DNA from: Thalassia testudinum
Lineage: Eukaryota > Streptophyta > Magnoliopsida > Alismatales > Hydrocharitaceae
Length of the DNA stretch: 64,000 nt
Assembly (NCBI GenBank): GCA_037157565.1
Contig: JAZHRO010000002.1
Span: forward strand, 31,144,501-31,208,500
Direction of reading: 5' to 3'
Positions 22,971 through 33,960 of this stretch are shown here, piece after piece (position 1 is the first letter of the stretch; each line of letters begins with the position of its first letter). Position numbers and translations under genes: made by a program. The notes under the pieces were generated by a model, which worked only from the letters and a program-made list of their open reading frames with translations, was not told the origin of the DNA and did no database searches.

Positions 22971-23915
22971 TGATCGTGAAAAAGCGTGATTTGTAAATTG
23001 GGATTTTTATTGTTGTAACATGCAATTACGATTGCTTTTGAAATTTGTAAAGATTGAGTACTTGGAAAGTATTCAAGTCATTCCAAGGGAGGTAGGAATG
23101 CAATTTGAAATATCTCGCTTGAAATTTGAAAATCAACTTTCTTTTTGTGTTTTAAAAAATATATATTTTTTTAGGGTTTTGAATAAGGGCAAAAGCAAAT
23201 GCGGAGAGAACGAGATTTAAAACTATTGAAAGTAAAGCAACAAGTGCCTTGTCTCCAAGCACGGGAGGCTTGGAGTAATGAAGGAACAACACACAAGAAC
23301 CACAAACTATAATAACAAAAGGTAGAGGAACGCTTCTTGAAATAAAAAAAAACTGTTTTACAACAGGGTTGGAGAACTCACAAGCGAGAGGGATTCCCAC
23401 TTGTAATCTCAACAAAATTCAAACACTACACTACCATGCAAAAAATACAAAAAAAAAGAATGTAGGAGAAAGCTTAGGAAGAAGGTGATGCTATTGCAGA
23501 ACTCGCGCTCCAATATAGGTTGCCCATAAATTAAAGAAAGCTTGCTCCTGGCCGTCCTTTGCTTGGCAAACCATGGGTGGGGTGTGCCTGGCTCCTCCTA
23601 GAGTGGAAGGTTTCCACTCTTGAAGTCCTCCTTGGGGTGGCGTGGACCACCCTTCTTGCTCCTCCTCTGGACATCCTCCTTGCCTGGCCTTTTGTCCTTG
23701 GCTTGGCAAAGACACAAGGTAGAAGAAGGGAAGAAGTTGAAGGCACCAAGGAGGCAGAGTGTCCCCTTAATCTTCTTCTTCTTCTCCTTGGTCGTTGGGA
23801 TGGTGGAGTGAAGGTGGAAGAATATGAATATGTGTAGCCAAGGATGGTTAGAAATGGGTGGTTAGTGATCTTTTTATAGAGTGGAAGGGGGGGTAGGTGT
23901 GGTTAAGAGGGGACA
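22971..23915 (-). mobile_element. Truncated LTR, E-related family
   Basis: This matches the 3' half of the E LTR on the minus strand: GTTGTAACATGCAATTACG near 23013, CAACTTTCTTTTTGTG near 23130, a TATA box at 23871-23878 and the AGAAGAAGG-type segment between. It is more diverged than the solo E LTR. It is cut at 23915 by the 5' LTR of element C. Confidence 0.7.
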
Positions 23916-24208
23916 TGATATAGACACATCTATTTAGGTTAAAATGTCTAATCATGCATGTTCCTAGGCTTAGATTTACATTTCATGTTATAAATATTGC
24001 ATAGCATGCATCTTCTGCATTTAGAGTAGTTGTATATATTTTAGGTTAATTAGGTCCTTTTTATGGTCAGGAGAGAAGATTTATTTCAGGGCCTTGGATG
24101 GATGATCAGACCATACGGATCTGATCAGGACGACGATCAGAGTCTAATGCCTCCGAAATCGTCTAGATCGGAGTCCTGCAGCATCATACGAAGTTTGAGG
24201 AAGATCAA
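23916..24208 (+). mobile_element. 5' LTR of element C, part 1 of 3
   Basis: It starts TGATATAGACACATCT and matches the C 3' LTR from 52589 without a break up to the ATCAA at 24204-24208, where E2 is inserted. The LTR resumes at 33797. Confidence 0.9.
24204..24208. repeat. Target site duplication ATCAA of E2 (left)
   Basis: ATCAA ends the first part of the C LTR and is repeated at 33792-33796 right after E2. The uninterrupted C 3' LTR reads GAAGATCAATGGCTAGGGGG at this point (52878-52897), which confirms the empty site. Confidence 0.93.
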
Positions 24209-25170
24209 TGATAAACGCCAGTTTATCATCATTCTTATGCATTAAAACAAACCTAGCTTTTAGGATTTTACTCCGTAAGCGGGTTTTTGGGCTGCATTTA
24301 GGCATAAATTAGGTTAGGCATGCATTGCACTTTTTATTATCTTTTTAATATGTTTTTGTGAGTGTTAGGGATGTACAGATATACAGATCCCTAAAACCCT
24401 AGCACTCAAGAAGGCAAATGGTGAAGGAGAAGCCCAGATTAGCTGGAACTCAGCTTGATCCAGCACACCACAGCTGGAACCTAGCTTACTTGAACTAGGG
24501 TTAGCTCATCCCAGCTCCATTCAGCTAATCTCAGCTAAATGGAAGCTTAAGAGAGTTCATCTTAGCTCACCCTAGCTCAAGTCAACTCAGATCCAGCTCA
24601 ACTTAGCTGAGTCTAGCTCATCTCAGCTCCCACTAGTCCACAGGGAGCTCTAGCTAGCTCAGCTGAGTTGACAGGAGTTCATTCAGCTCAGATCCAGTTA
24701 CATCTAGCTCCACTCAATTCCAGCCAGCTGAAGAAGAACTCATCCCAGCTTAGGAAGCTCAAGTCCAGCTCCCGGGGACTTAGCTTAGCTCAACTCAGTT
24801 GAGCTAAGCTACCTTAGTTGCCTCAACCAGCTTGATTCTCCCCGGGAGCACCAGACCTAGCTTACTTTAGCTTGGCTTAGCAACTGGCAAAGAACTAGCA
24901 AGCTAAGCTAGCTAGAGTAGCCCCATGCCAGCCTCTTCAGCAGCAGGCAGCTCCACCTCCAGCTCTAGACTTCTCCTTAGCTCCTCCCTCAAAACCCTAG
25001 CTCCAACACCTTCTCCTCTACTCCCCCTTTAGCTAAGCTATCTTAGCTTAGCTTATCTTAGCTTAGCTTAGCTTAGCTAGCAACCAGCTCCTTGGCCATC
25101 CACCACCTTCAAAGTCAACCCTAGCTAGCTCCACCAACTTAAGCCTACCTAAACTAGCTACCCTACTCAA

Positions 25171-25460
25171 GTTGGCGCCACCTCCTAGCCATCCCTTCAT
25201 CCCATTATCACCACCAAAAGACACCTTAAGTTGGCACCAAAAACTACCCCTAACCACCTCTATATTGGCGCCAACTTTCAGCCCTTAATCCACCCTACAC
25301 CTACCCACATAATCCATCCTAGCCATCCACCTAACCCCCCCTTTCTAGAATCCTTCTTGGCACCAACTTAGACCCGCTTCTAGATGCCATTTTGGCGCCA
25401 ACATCAAGGGGTGTCAACACACATAACCACCCCTTAGGTGTCCCTTAAGGTGGCGCCAAA
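25171..25460 (+). promoter_or_regulatory. Six TTGGYGCCAA palindromes upstream of the E2 TATA box
   Basis: Sites lie at 25171-25180, 25231-25240, 25265-25274, 25357-25366, 25392-25401 and 25451-25460. The GGCGCC forms resemble E2F sites (consensus TTTSSCGC). The same six are in the 3' LTR (about 32531-32820). Binding is inferred, not shown. Confidence 0.6.
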
Positions 25461-25546
25461 CACCCTTGGCCATTGGATCCTTAACCACCTCCATCCTTCC
25501 ATCCTAGCCCTCCATTTCAAGGGTCACCTTAGCCCCCATCCTATTC

Positions 25547-25554
25547 TATAAAAA
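25547..25554 (+). promoter_or_regulatory. TATA box, E2 5' LTR
   Basis: TATAAAAA lies about 90 bp downstream of the last TTGGCGCCAA site; the matching box in the 3' LTR is at 32907-32914. Confidence 0.7.
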
Positions 25555-26441
25555 CCACCACCTACCACCATTTTGGGGCATCCTCCATTAGTGTAATTTT
25601 CTACCTAAACCACCTATACCTATGGCCAAGAAGAAGGAGTAGAGAAGGAGATTAAAGGGGCACACCACCAGCCCTTTTGGTGCCTTCTTCTCCCCACTCT
25701 CTTCAACTTGGGCCACGCCAAGGAAGAGGACTCTTCCAATTCAAGGAGGACGGCCAAGCAAAGGAGAAGGACCTAGGGTGGACATCCACCCTTGGAGAGA
25801 AGCTTATGGCATGCTTCCTTAGGGCTTGCCTTGAAGGACATCACCTTGGCGGAGTTCAGCAAGGAAGGAGTTGGAGGATTCTTTTCAAGATTTGGAGCCA
25901 CCAACCTTGGAGCAAGAAGCCCTCTTCTTCACCATCTATCTAGAGGATTTGTGTTTGCTTTTCTTTATTTTAATTTTTCTAGTAGTAGAAGCATTCCTCT
26001 ACTAGGCTTTTTTGTAAAACACTTTTCATCAATCTAAGTTGCCTTCTTTGCAATTTTCTATTTTACATTTCTACTCGCTTTGTTTTTAGCATTATTCACT
26101 CCCTCTCCCTAATTATTCTAGGCCTCCACTTGCCTAGAGTGAGCTTAGGGAGAGGTTCTACTTGCCACATAGAAGTAGTATTTTAAATTGAAGTGTAAAT
26201 CATCTTCCCACCACCATGTCGCACGTTGTTTTAATTTAAAAATAAAAAAAATGATATATTGTAATATACCAAAAAGAAAGTTGAGATTTGTATTTCAAGC
26301 AAGATAATCACTATTGCAAACATTTGGCCTCCTTGGACGACCCTAGATACTTCCCTATCTAGGAATATAAATTTAAGAGTTGATCAGTTTTGCGCGTTAC
26401 AACGACCTAATTTCAAACCGCGTAAAATTGCTATCACTTTT

Positions 26442-26459
26442 TGTTGTCGTTGCTGGGGA
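26442..26459 (+). promoter_or_regulatory. Primer binding site (degenerate tRNA-Asp) of E2
   Basis: TGTTGTCGTTGCTGGGGA matches the tRNA-Asp-complementary site TGGCGCCGTTGCCGGGGA at 14 of 18 positions. It lies 5 bases after the LTR. Confidence 0.7.
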
Positions 26460-28011
26460 GGCACGGCTTTGCATTAATTAATTTTCTCTTGCTTGAAGTG
26501 GATCTCATCCCCTTCTCTTTTTTCTTTTGTGTGTGCAGGAATTACAGCGGGAAGGTGGGAATCTGGAAGCGAGAGCTCAAAGATCCTCTTCTTCCTGTGA
26601 AATTCAGGTTCTGGTCACATAATTAATTAAAACTACCAAAAATATATTAAACTTGCCTTTCATGATCCCAAACAACTTGATTAAGTGGAGTGGTGCATTG
26701 TAAAATCCATTGTTTGCTTGTATGCTTCTTTAGCACTACTCCATTGCAAGTATTGGTGTTCTATTTTTCGGGTCCAGATTTCTGTCCGGACTTGAAAAAT
26801 CGATTCGTAACACCACAGGCCTCCTAAAATCACAAATTTTCATAGAGTGATTCCCAATTAAGTTAGGAACATCTGTGCCAAATTTCAGATTAATTGGATT
26901 TTCATTTAATTTTTAAAAATTCTTGGTCTGTAGAGGGGTCACACCCTCTAATTTTCCTATTTTGCTACTGTCCACGAATTTTTAGAATTTTTATACTAAT
27001 CCAATTTTTGTGAAATTTAGCTTTCTGGAATCCTTTTGAAATTTTACACATCATATAAAATCACAAGAATTTTCTGAGGTCAGTGGTAATACTGAAAAGT
27101 CCAAAATACCCACAGGTATCATTTCTGGACTTTAACACCAATACAATTAAAAATTCAAAATAATTATCAAACAAATTCCTAAAATCTTACAAAAATCTTT
27201 TATGGAATCCCTGTTTGATTTTATTCAAAGTAGTGGTGTTGTTTGACTTGTTTTGACCACTACTTAATTCAGAAAGCCTAAAATTAACTCATTGGTAGTA
27301 ATTTTCTGTCTTAGGGATAATTGGCTTAGGGTTTCTTTCTTTTTAGAGACTCACATTAAAGGAAATTAACCATCACCAATATAACTTGTCTTTCCTTTGA
27401 TTGTGAAGTTTCAAACTTGTGTGAAAATTTAAAGAGAAAAACCCTAAAACACATTTAATTAAATTAAATCCTAAAAGACAAAAAAATAAAAAATTGTGTG
27501 ACAACTTGATTTTCATTAGAGTCACTCTCCAATTCCTGCACACACACAAAAAAATCAAAATAATTGGGAAACAACCCAATAAACGCCCTCCACATTCCGT
27601 GTGCACTATAGCATCCTAGACCTAATTAAAATTTGTAGCAACTTGACCCCTAAGGCTTTATCAACTTAGGCTTGCTATTTAGGTCTTAAGTTTTCTTTAG
27701 TTAGTACCAATTCTGTCATCTGTATCTGGTGTTCAGGCTGAGGGGCCGTGTCAAACGACCAGGCGCAGGTTTGTACAAGCACCTGGGGTTTTCCCTGGGA
27801 AACGTTTGGGCCCAAACCTCCCCTTAAGCAACTTGGCTAGATTTGTTGATAGAACGGGTATTCACTATTGACTACTTATTTCCTACATAGACCAAGTCTT
27901 AGGTTATTATTAGGGAGTCACATTTAAGTTAGGTCTAGTTCTGTTTGTTTGAATTGCACACTTTCTCTCATCTCCATCTCTTCTCCTCCCCTCCCGTTTC
28001 TTCCATTTTGC
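26460..28011 (+). mobile_element. Leader of element E2
   Basis: Noncoding leader of 1.55 kb, AT-rich, with the conserved block GTGTCAAACGACC at 27748-27760. No ORF of note. Part of it (26820-27060) resembles the leader of element A. Confidence 0.7.
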
Positions 28012-29202
28012 ATGGGTGGCGGTCCAAAACTCCACACTTGGAGGGACCACTTGATTTTGCCTCCCCAAAAAAAGACTTTCCTGCATTCTTTCTCTTCTTT
28101 TAAAATGGAAAATAAAAATTGGTCCTCTAACCCGCATGCTAATTTTTCTTTCCCCTATTTTTCCACCCAGGAGCTTCTTAATCAGGCCCCTCCACCTAAT
28201 TTCTACTTTATCATGGCTCAGCTACAAGTTAAGCAACAACAGTTGCATAAGGATTTAACAAACCTGGCCAACCAAGGGAATCCTGCCATACCTGCCCAAG
28301 CTCCACACATTCCACATCTCACCCCTTTTAACACCCGCAAGAGAGAAAATCTGCATAAATCCCATGCTGAGTATAATTGTTATTCTGAGGCTTTCTATGG
28401 TTCAACAGGGAATTATGTTTATCCCAATCATCACCCCACCCAAAATGTTCCTACTATCCAGGAGAAATTGAAAAATTCCTCTAATGGGGGGGATTATTCG
28501 GCTCACTCCTGGACTAATCTGGCTCCACACCAACAACAGAACCCGTTTGGAGGGTATGGTTCAAATCAGACTTATCAATCTGGGTAATCTCAAGAAGACA
28601 TTAATGCCCAGATGATTAAAACCCTGTAGGAGTTACAAAGAAAAACAAAGGAAACAACCCGTCTTATTAACAATCTCGATGATCAAATTGGGGATATTCC
28701 GACTCAAAGACCTGCAGAACACTCACCATCCCAACCCACACCAAACTTTATTAATCACAGGAACCAACACCCGGGTGTCTACCAACATTAGAACCACATG
28801 ATTCAGCCTCCTATTAACCCAATATCACAGCACCTACCCAGTTTCTATCAACATCAGGACCCCCTACCTCCTCCGAGTGAACACCAAGCTGCATATGCAG
28901 AGACTATGAGGAGTGAGGAAACCACCATGGATTTAAGGCCTTCTCAATCAAATGATGAAACTGATTCTCAACCAATGCAGATTGACCCCCCTAACCTTAA
29001 TAAGGAAGAAGAAAAAGAAACCCCAAAAACACTTGATTCAAACCCTATTTCCCACTCTCAAAAACTGCAATCCAACAATCCAAAATCAGAGCCCTCTGAC
29101 CACAATCCTTTGGATTTATTTGAGCAAGTTGAGAGGAATATTCCCTTCCTAGATTCCCCCATGCCTCTAAAGAATTTAATACAAAAGGGCATGATCAGAA
29201 TC
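28012..29202 (+). pseudogene. gag: gag remnant of E2
   Basis: The start at 28012 reads M-G-G-G-P-K-L-H-T-W-R-D-H-L, an altered form of the gag start of its relatives; M-E-N-K-N-W at 28105 is an alternative. One frame is followed through 28012-28587 and 28798-29202, with stops at 28588, near 28626 and near 28788. The protein is rich in Gln, Pro and Asn, with N-P-F-G-G-Y-G repeats, and ends with D-L-F-E-Q-V-E-R-N-I-P-F-L-D, equivalent to L-F-E-Q-V-H-I-N-I-P-L-M-D of G. The capsid core motifs (A-H-W-Y, F-L-K-K-F-F-P) are absent, so this gag is shortened as well as broken. Confidence 0.75.
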
Positions 29203-29834
29203 TAGAAAGGTTGGTCCTTTCAAAGACAGCCAGCTCAGTTTTTCAGAGCAAGCTGCCTTTCACAAAAAAGGACCAGGGCGCATCACTTATCTCAATTGTC
29301 GTGACTGACACCATTTTTTGTGCCCCTCTCGACTTAGGTACCTCTAGTAATCTCATCCCCCCTGTCTTATTTGATGAATTTCGATTCAGTGATTTAAAAC
29401 CTACCAAGGTTCAATTCCAATTGGAAGATTGATCTACCATTCAACCGCAGGGAGTTGTTGAGGATAGTATTATCAAGGTCCGGAATTGTCTATTTCCGGT
29501 AAATTTTCTGGTCCTTGACATAGAGGTACCCAAGGCTCTCATTAATGCCATCCTTGGAAGACCTTTTCTGATTATGGCAGCAACTAATATCAATTCTCAT
29601 TATGGGAAAATGAATATAAGTTGCAGTAACCAGACCTTCTCATTAGATTTATTTCAAGCTTCCATGAGGTCCATTGATCACAAAATTTTTGAGGACACTG
29701 ATAATAAAATGGAAGCAGTATTTGAAATGTCTATGTTGATCCAATCTCATTCATCTTTGACCACTATTGATCTAGATTTTATTGATTCTTATTCTAAGGA
29801 TAGTTATGTGGTCAAGACTTTCCAGATCAACTAG
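29203..29834 (+). pseudogene. Retroviral-type aspartic protease region of E2, one stop
   Basis: The fold motif A-P-L-D-L-G-T-S-S-N-L-I-P (near 29320) is the active-site loop of the Athila-type protease, with Asp kept. Downstream V-V-E-D-S-I-I-K-V-R and I-L-G-R-P-F-L match the rest of the domain in G and D. A TGA at 29430 splits the domain between 29211-29429 and 29433-29834, in the same frame. The enzyme would cut Gag-Pol during particle maturation; the stop makes this copy unlikely to work. No RT, RNase H or integrase follows. Confidence 0.8.
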
Positions 29835-30148
29835 GGTTTCACTTTCCCCCTTTTCATCTTCCTGAAACATCCACACTAACTTCACACACCCTACATCTCA
29901 TTGACTCCATTCCCCATCCCTTTCCATTGGACCTATCACTGGACCCACCAGAATCTGGCAATTTACAAGCACTTAAACCATGGCCAGATCTGGGTCATTT
30001 TTCCATTTCTCTATTTTATTTTGATCCCTTTATCTTTACCACTCACCTTTTTAGGGATCTTGAGGAAGACACTTTTATTGCGGGCATCCAAGTGTCTAAT
30101 TATTTACATGATTTTACGTCTTCCGTGCATACCTTCACGCCCGGCTGA
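29835..30148 (+). pseudogene. C-terminal remnant of the E2 coding region
   Basis: After the stop at 29832 an open stretch in another frame (29927-30148) is acidic and Phe/Leu-rich and ends before TGGATGGGAGGTAACCCAT, a sequence typical of the end of the coding region in Athila/Tat elements. The reading frame has shifted, and no domain is recognised. It is probably the linker that joined protease to the lost polymerase, or a replacement of it. Confidence 0.4.
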
Positions 30149-31551
30149 ATGGCATAAAAGATAGCACTGGATGGGAGGTAACCCATCATTTTTTCTTGCT
30201 TTCCTTTTTTCTTCTTTTTCTAGGTTTTGTTCATCCTAAACCCGACCGTTTTTCACTAAGGTGATCCCTTTTCCCTCCTAATGCATGAGGACATGGCATA
30301 TCTTAAGCATGGGGGGGGTGCTTTTAAATTTTTACGATCGATTTAGGATGTTCAAAACCTAAAAGCATGCAATTTTCTTTAATTTATTTCCTGCTTGCAT
30401 ACCAAAAAAATAAAAATAAAAATGTTGAAAACTTTTTGAGGAAAAATTTTGAAATCGGGACTAAGGTCAAAAAATTCACTTTTGGTACAATGGGATTTAA
30501 TCTTTAACAAACTAAGGATGAGGACATGGATCTGATCATTAGAATTCCAGGGTCTATTTTAGATTAGATCAGATATCCTTCTCTAAAATTCCACCTGAAC
30601 TCATGATAGTTCAGGTGACTTGATCCTATTTTGTAATATGGAAAGTATTTGACTTAGTTTCTAATTCAAAAGCTTGCGTGTCTTGAGAAACTTCTTGTGT
30701 CTATGTTCACACACAAGCCAACACTTAAAAACAATTAAAAATTTTGAAAAACTCCCTTGTCTGGATTTAGTAAAAGTCTGAAGCAGATCATTGGTTTGAG
30801 TTCCCAACGCCGAGAAGAAGGAAAATACCACCTTTGAGGATGCGATGTCAACATGTTACTGCCTCGACGCTGCTCCATATCTATATTTCATATCTTTAGT
30901 CGGAGCATTAAAGCTCATTTTAGTAGCTCAAGTGTCTTGGACGGTGCTCTACCTATAGTGTCGGAGCAAGAGCTTGAGTTTGCTTGGAGCGCCCCTTTTC
31001 ACCGTATCATGTTTTGGGGTTGTGAGCTCCTGGGTGGTGTCATGGACAATGCTATCCCGAAGTACTGGCGCCAGAGCCCCCTCGAGGAATGGTAACGGGA
31101 ATGATGATCCCGACACAAATGTTGTAAGACTAAGCTAAAAATAAGTATGGAGGAGAAAAAAAAAAGTAATAATAAATAAATTAACACGCCCTTATAAATG
31201 TTGGCTTTTCACAAGCACAGACACAAGGTTTTAAAGGATTTTGCAAGTTGCGAATTAGATTCTTGAGCCAAAAAAATCCGAAAAACAAACATTTTAAGTC
31301 ATCTGAATTAACAAGGGGTTAATTTTTGAATTTTCTGGAGGATATATTGATCCCGTTCTGTCTAATGGTTGAATCCAAAAATAAATCCCGATGTTTATCT
31401 TTAACAAATCCCGTACCTCCTGTTTTAATCTACCAAGGTCCCTTAATCTCTTTTTCTCCTCAAAAGTCAAAAAAATTAGATTTCCCAAAAATTTCGTTTA
31501 ACAAAAATTAAAGTTTTGCTAAGAGACTAGCAAAAGATAAGCATGAGGGTG
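30149..31551 (+). mobile_element. Post-coding noncoding region of E2
   Basis: The region contains the internal polypurine pair ATGAGGACATGGCA (30285-30298) and GCATGGGGGGGGTG (30307-30320). A palindrome-rich stretch around 30580-30620 includes ACCTGAACTCATGATAGTTCAGGT. The terminal hairpin TTTTGCTA-AGAGAC-TAGCAAAA lies at 31514-31535, with the purine tract GCATGAGGGTG (31541-31551). The short ORF 30853-31095 has no recognisable domain and is probably chance. Confidence 0.7.
31514..31551 (+). promoter_or_regulatory. Terminal polypurine tract with hairpin, E2
   Basis: An 8-bp stem hairpin sits 5 bases before the purine tract and 16 bases before the 3' LTR start, the same layout as in A, C and D. 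Confidence 0.75.
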
Positions 31552-33791
31552 TGATAAACGCCAGTTTATCATCATTCTTATGCATTAAAACAAACCTAGC
31601 TCTTAGGATTTTACTCCGCAAATGGGTTTTTGGGCTGCATTTAGGTATAAAATAGGTTAGGCATGCATTGCATTTTTTATTGTCTTTTTAATATGTTTTT
31701 GTGAGTGTTAGGGATGTACAGATATACAGATCCCTAAAACCCTAGCACTCAAGAAGGCAAATGGTGAAGGAGAATCCCAGACTAGTAGGAACTCAGCTTG
31801 ATCCAGCTCACCACAGCTGGAACCTAGCTTACTTGAACTAGGGTTAGCTCATCCCAGCTCCATTCAGCTAATCTCAGCTGAATGGCAGCTTAAGAGAGTT
31901 CATCTTAGCTCACCCTAGCTCAAGTTAGCTCAGATCCAGCTCAACTTAGCTAAGTCTAGCTCATCTCAGCTCCCACTAGTCCAGAGGGATCTCTAGCTAG
32001 CTCAGCTGAGTTGACAGGAGTTCACCCCAGCTCAGATCCAGTTACATCTAGCTCCACTCAACTCTAGCCAGCTGAAGAAGAACTCATCCCAGCTCAGGAA
32101 GCTCAAGTCCAGCTCCCGGGGACTTAGCTTAGCTCAACTCAGTTGAGTTAAGCTACCTTAGCTGCCTCAACCAGCTTGATTCTCCCCAGGAGCACCAGAC
32201 CTAGCTCACCTCAGCTCATTATGGTAGAAGCTAGCTTACTTTAGCTTGTCTTAGCAACTAGCAAAGAACTAGCAAACTAAGCTAGCTAGAGTAGCCCCAT
32301 GCCAGCCTCTTCAGCAGCAGCCAGCTCCAGCTCCAGCTCCAGACTTCTCCTCCTCAGCTCCTCCCTCCAAACCCTAGCTCCAACACCTTCTCCTCTACTC
32401 CCCCTTTGGCTAAGCTAGCTTAGCTTAGCTTAGCTAGCAACCAGCTCCTTGGCCATCCACCACCTTTGAAGTCAACCCTAGCTAGCTCCACCAACTTAAG
32501 CCTACCTAAGCTAGCTACCCTACTCAAGTTGGCACCACCTCCTAGACATCCCTTCACCCCATTATCACCACCAAAAGACACCTTAAGTTGGCACCAAAAA
32601 CTACCCCTAACCACCTCTATATTGGCGCCAACTTTCAGCCCTTAATCCACCTTACACCTACCCACATAATCCATCCTAGCCATCCACCTAACCCCCCCCC
32701 CCCTCTAGAATCCTTCTTGGCGCCAACTTAGACCCTCTTCTAGAAGCCATTTTGGCGCCAACATCAAGGGGTGTCAACACACATAACCACCCCTTAGGTG
32801 TCCCTTAAGGTGGCGCCAAACACCCTTGGCCATTGGATCCTTAACCACCTCCATCCTTCCATCCTAGCCCTCCATTTCAAGGGTCACCTTAGCCCCCTTC
32901 CTATTCTATAAAAACCTACCACCATTTTGGGTCATCCTCCATTAGTGTAATTTGCTACCTAAACCACCTATACCTACGGCCAAGAAGAAGGAGTAGAGAA
33001 GGAGATTAAAGGGGCACACCACCAGCCCTTTTGGTGCCTTCTTCTCCCCACTCTCTTCAACTTGGGCCATGCCAAGGAAGAGGACTCTTCCACTTCAAGG
33101 AGGACGGCCAGGAAAGGGAGAAGGACCTAGGGTGGACATCCACCCTTGGAGAGAAGCTTAGGGCACGCCCCCTTAGGGCTTACCTTCGAGGACATCACCT
33201 TGGTGGAGTTCACCAAGGAAGGAGTTGAAGGATTCTTTTCGAGATTTGGAGCCACCAACCTTGGAGCAAGAAGCCCTCTTCTTCACCATCTATCTAGAGG
33301 ATTTGTGTTTGCTTTTCTTTATTTTAATTTTTCTAGTAGTAGAAGCATTCCTCTACTAGGCTTTTTTGTAAAACACTTTTCATCAATCTAAGTTGCCTTC
33401 TTTGCAATTTTCTATTTTCCATTTCTACTCGCTTTATTTTTAGCATTATTCACTCCCTCTCCCTAATTATTCTAGGCCTCCATTTGCCTAGAGTGAGCTT
33501 AGGGAGAGGTTCAACTTGACACATAGAAGTAGTATTTTAAATTAAAGTGTAAATCATCTTCCCGCCACCTTGTCGCACGTTGTCTTAATTTAAAAACAAA
33601 AAAAAGTGACATTTTGAAAAATACTAAAAAGAAAGTTGAGATTTATATTTCAAGCAAGAGAATCACTATTGCAAACATTTGGCCTCCTTGGACGACCCTA
33701 GATACTTCCCTATCTTGGAATTTAAATTTAAGAGTTGATCAATTTTGCACGTTACAACGACCTATTTACAAACCGCGTAAAATCGCTATCA
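31552..33791 (+). mobile_element. 3' LTR of element E2
   Basis: This 2,240-bp LTR is nearly identical to 24209-26436. It differs by small indels (for example an extra segment near 32215-32235) and scattered substitutions, several of them C/T or G/A. It has the same six TTGGYGCCAA sites, TATA at 32907-32914 and end ..GCTATCA. Confidence 0.93.
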
Positions 33792-33796
33792 ATCAA
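33792..33796. repeat. Target site duplication ATCAA of E2 (right)
   Basis: This is the right copy of the duplication at 24204-24208. Confidence 0.93.
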
Positions 33797-33960
33797 CGGC
33801 TAGGGGGGCAATGCGACATCCATACAAGTTTCAGATGGAAAATTTAACTATACGGATGGATTTAGAGTGACGATCGCAGTCTGGCAGCACGGGAATCATC
33901 TCGATCTAAGCACCGTGGCGCCCTCTGTAATAGGAAGAAGATGAATGGCCTAGTTGGCGC
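33797..33960 (+). mobile_element. 5' LTR of element C, part 2 of 3
   Basis: CGGCTAGGGGGGCAATGCG continues the C LTR (compare 52884 onward) up to TTGGCGC at 33960, where D is inserted. Confidence 0.88.

Larger units (their letters stand above)
24209..26436 (+). mobile_element. 5' LTR of element E2
   Basis: This 2,228-bp LTR starts with the palindrome TGATAAAC-GCCA-GTTTATCA and ends ..GCTATCA. It is almost identical to 31552-33791. The U3 has a long tract rich in AGCT (24428-25100) and six copies of the palindrome TTGGYGCCAA (25171-25460), followed by a TATA box at 25547-25554. The PBS follows at 26442. The high LTR similarity marks a recent insertion. The small ORFs inside (for example 25677-25943) recur in the other LTR and are not genes. 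Confidence 0.93.

Noticed and set aside
25677..26037. Overlapping ORFs in the E2 5' LTR, repeated at 33031-33391
   Set aside because: They are LTR sequence duplicated in both LTRs; the two copies differ by changes and indels without regard to frame.
30853..31095. 80-codon ORF in the E2 noncoding region
   Set aside because: No domain, no homologue in the window, and it lies between the two polypurine tracts; probably chance.
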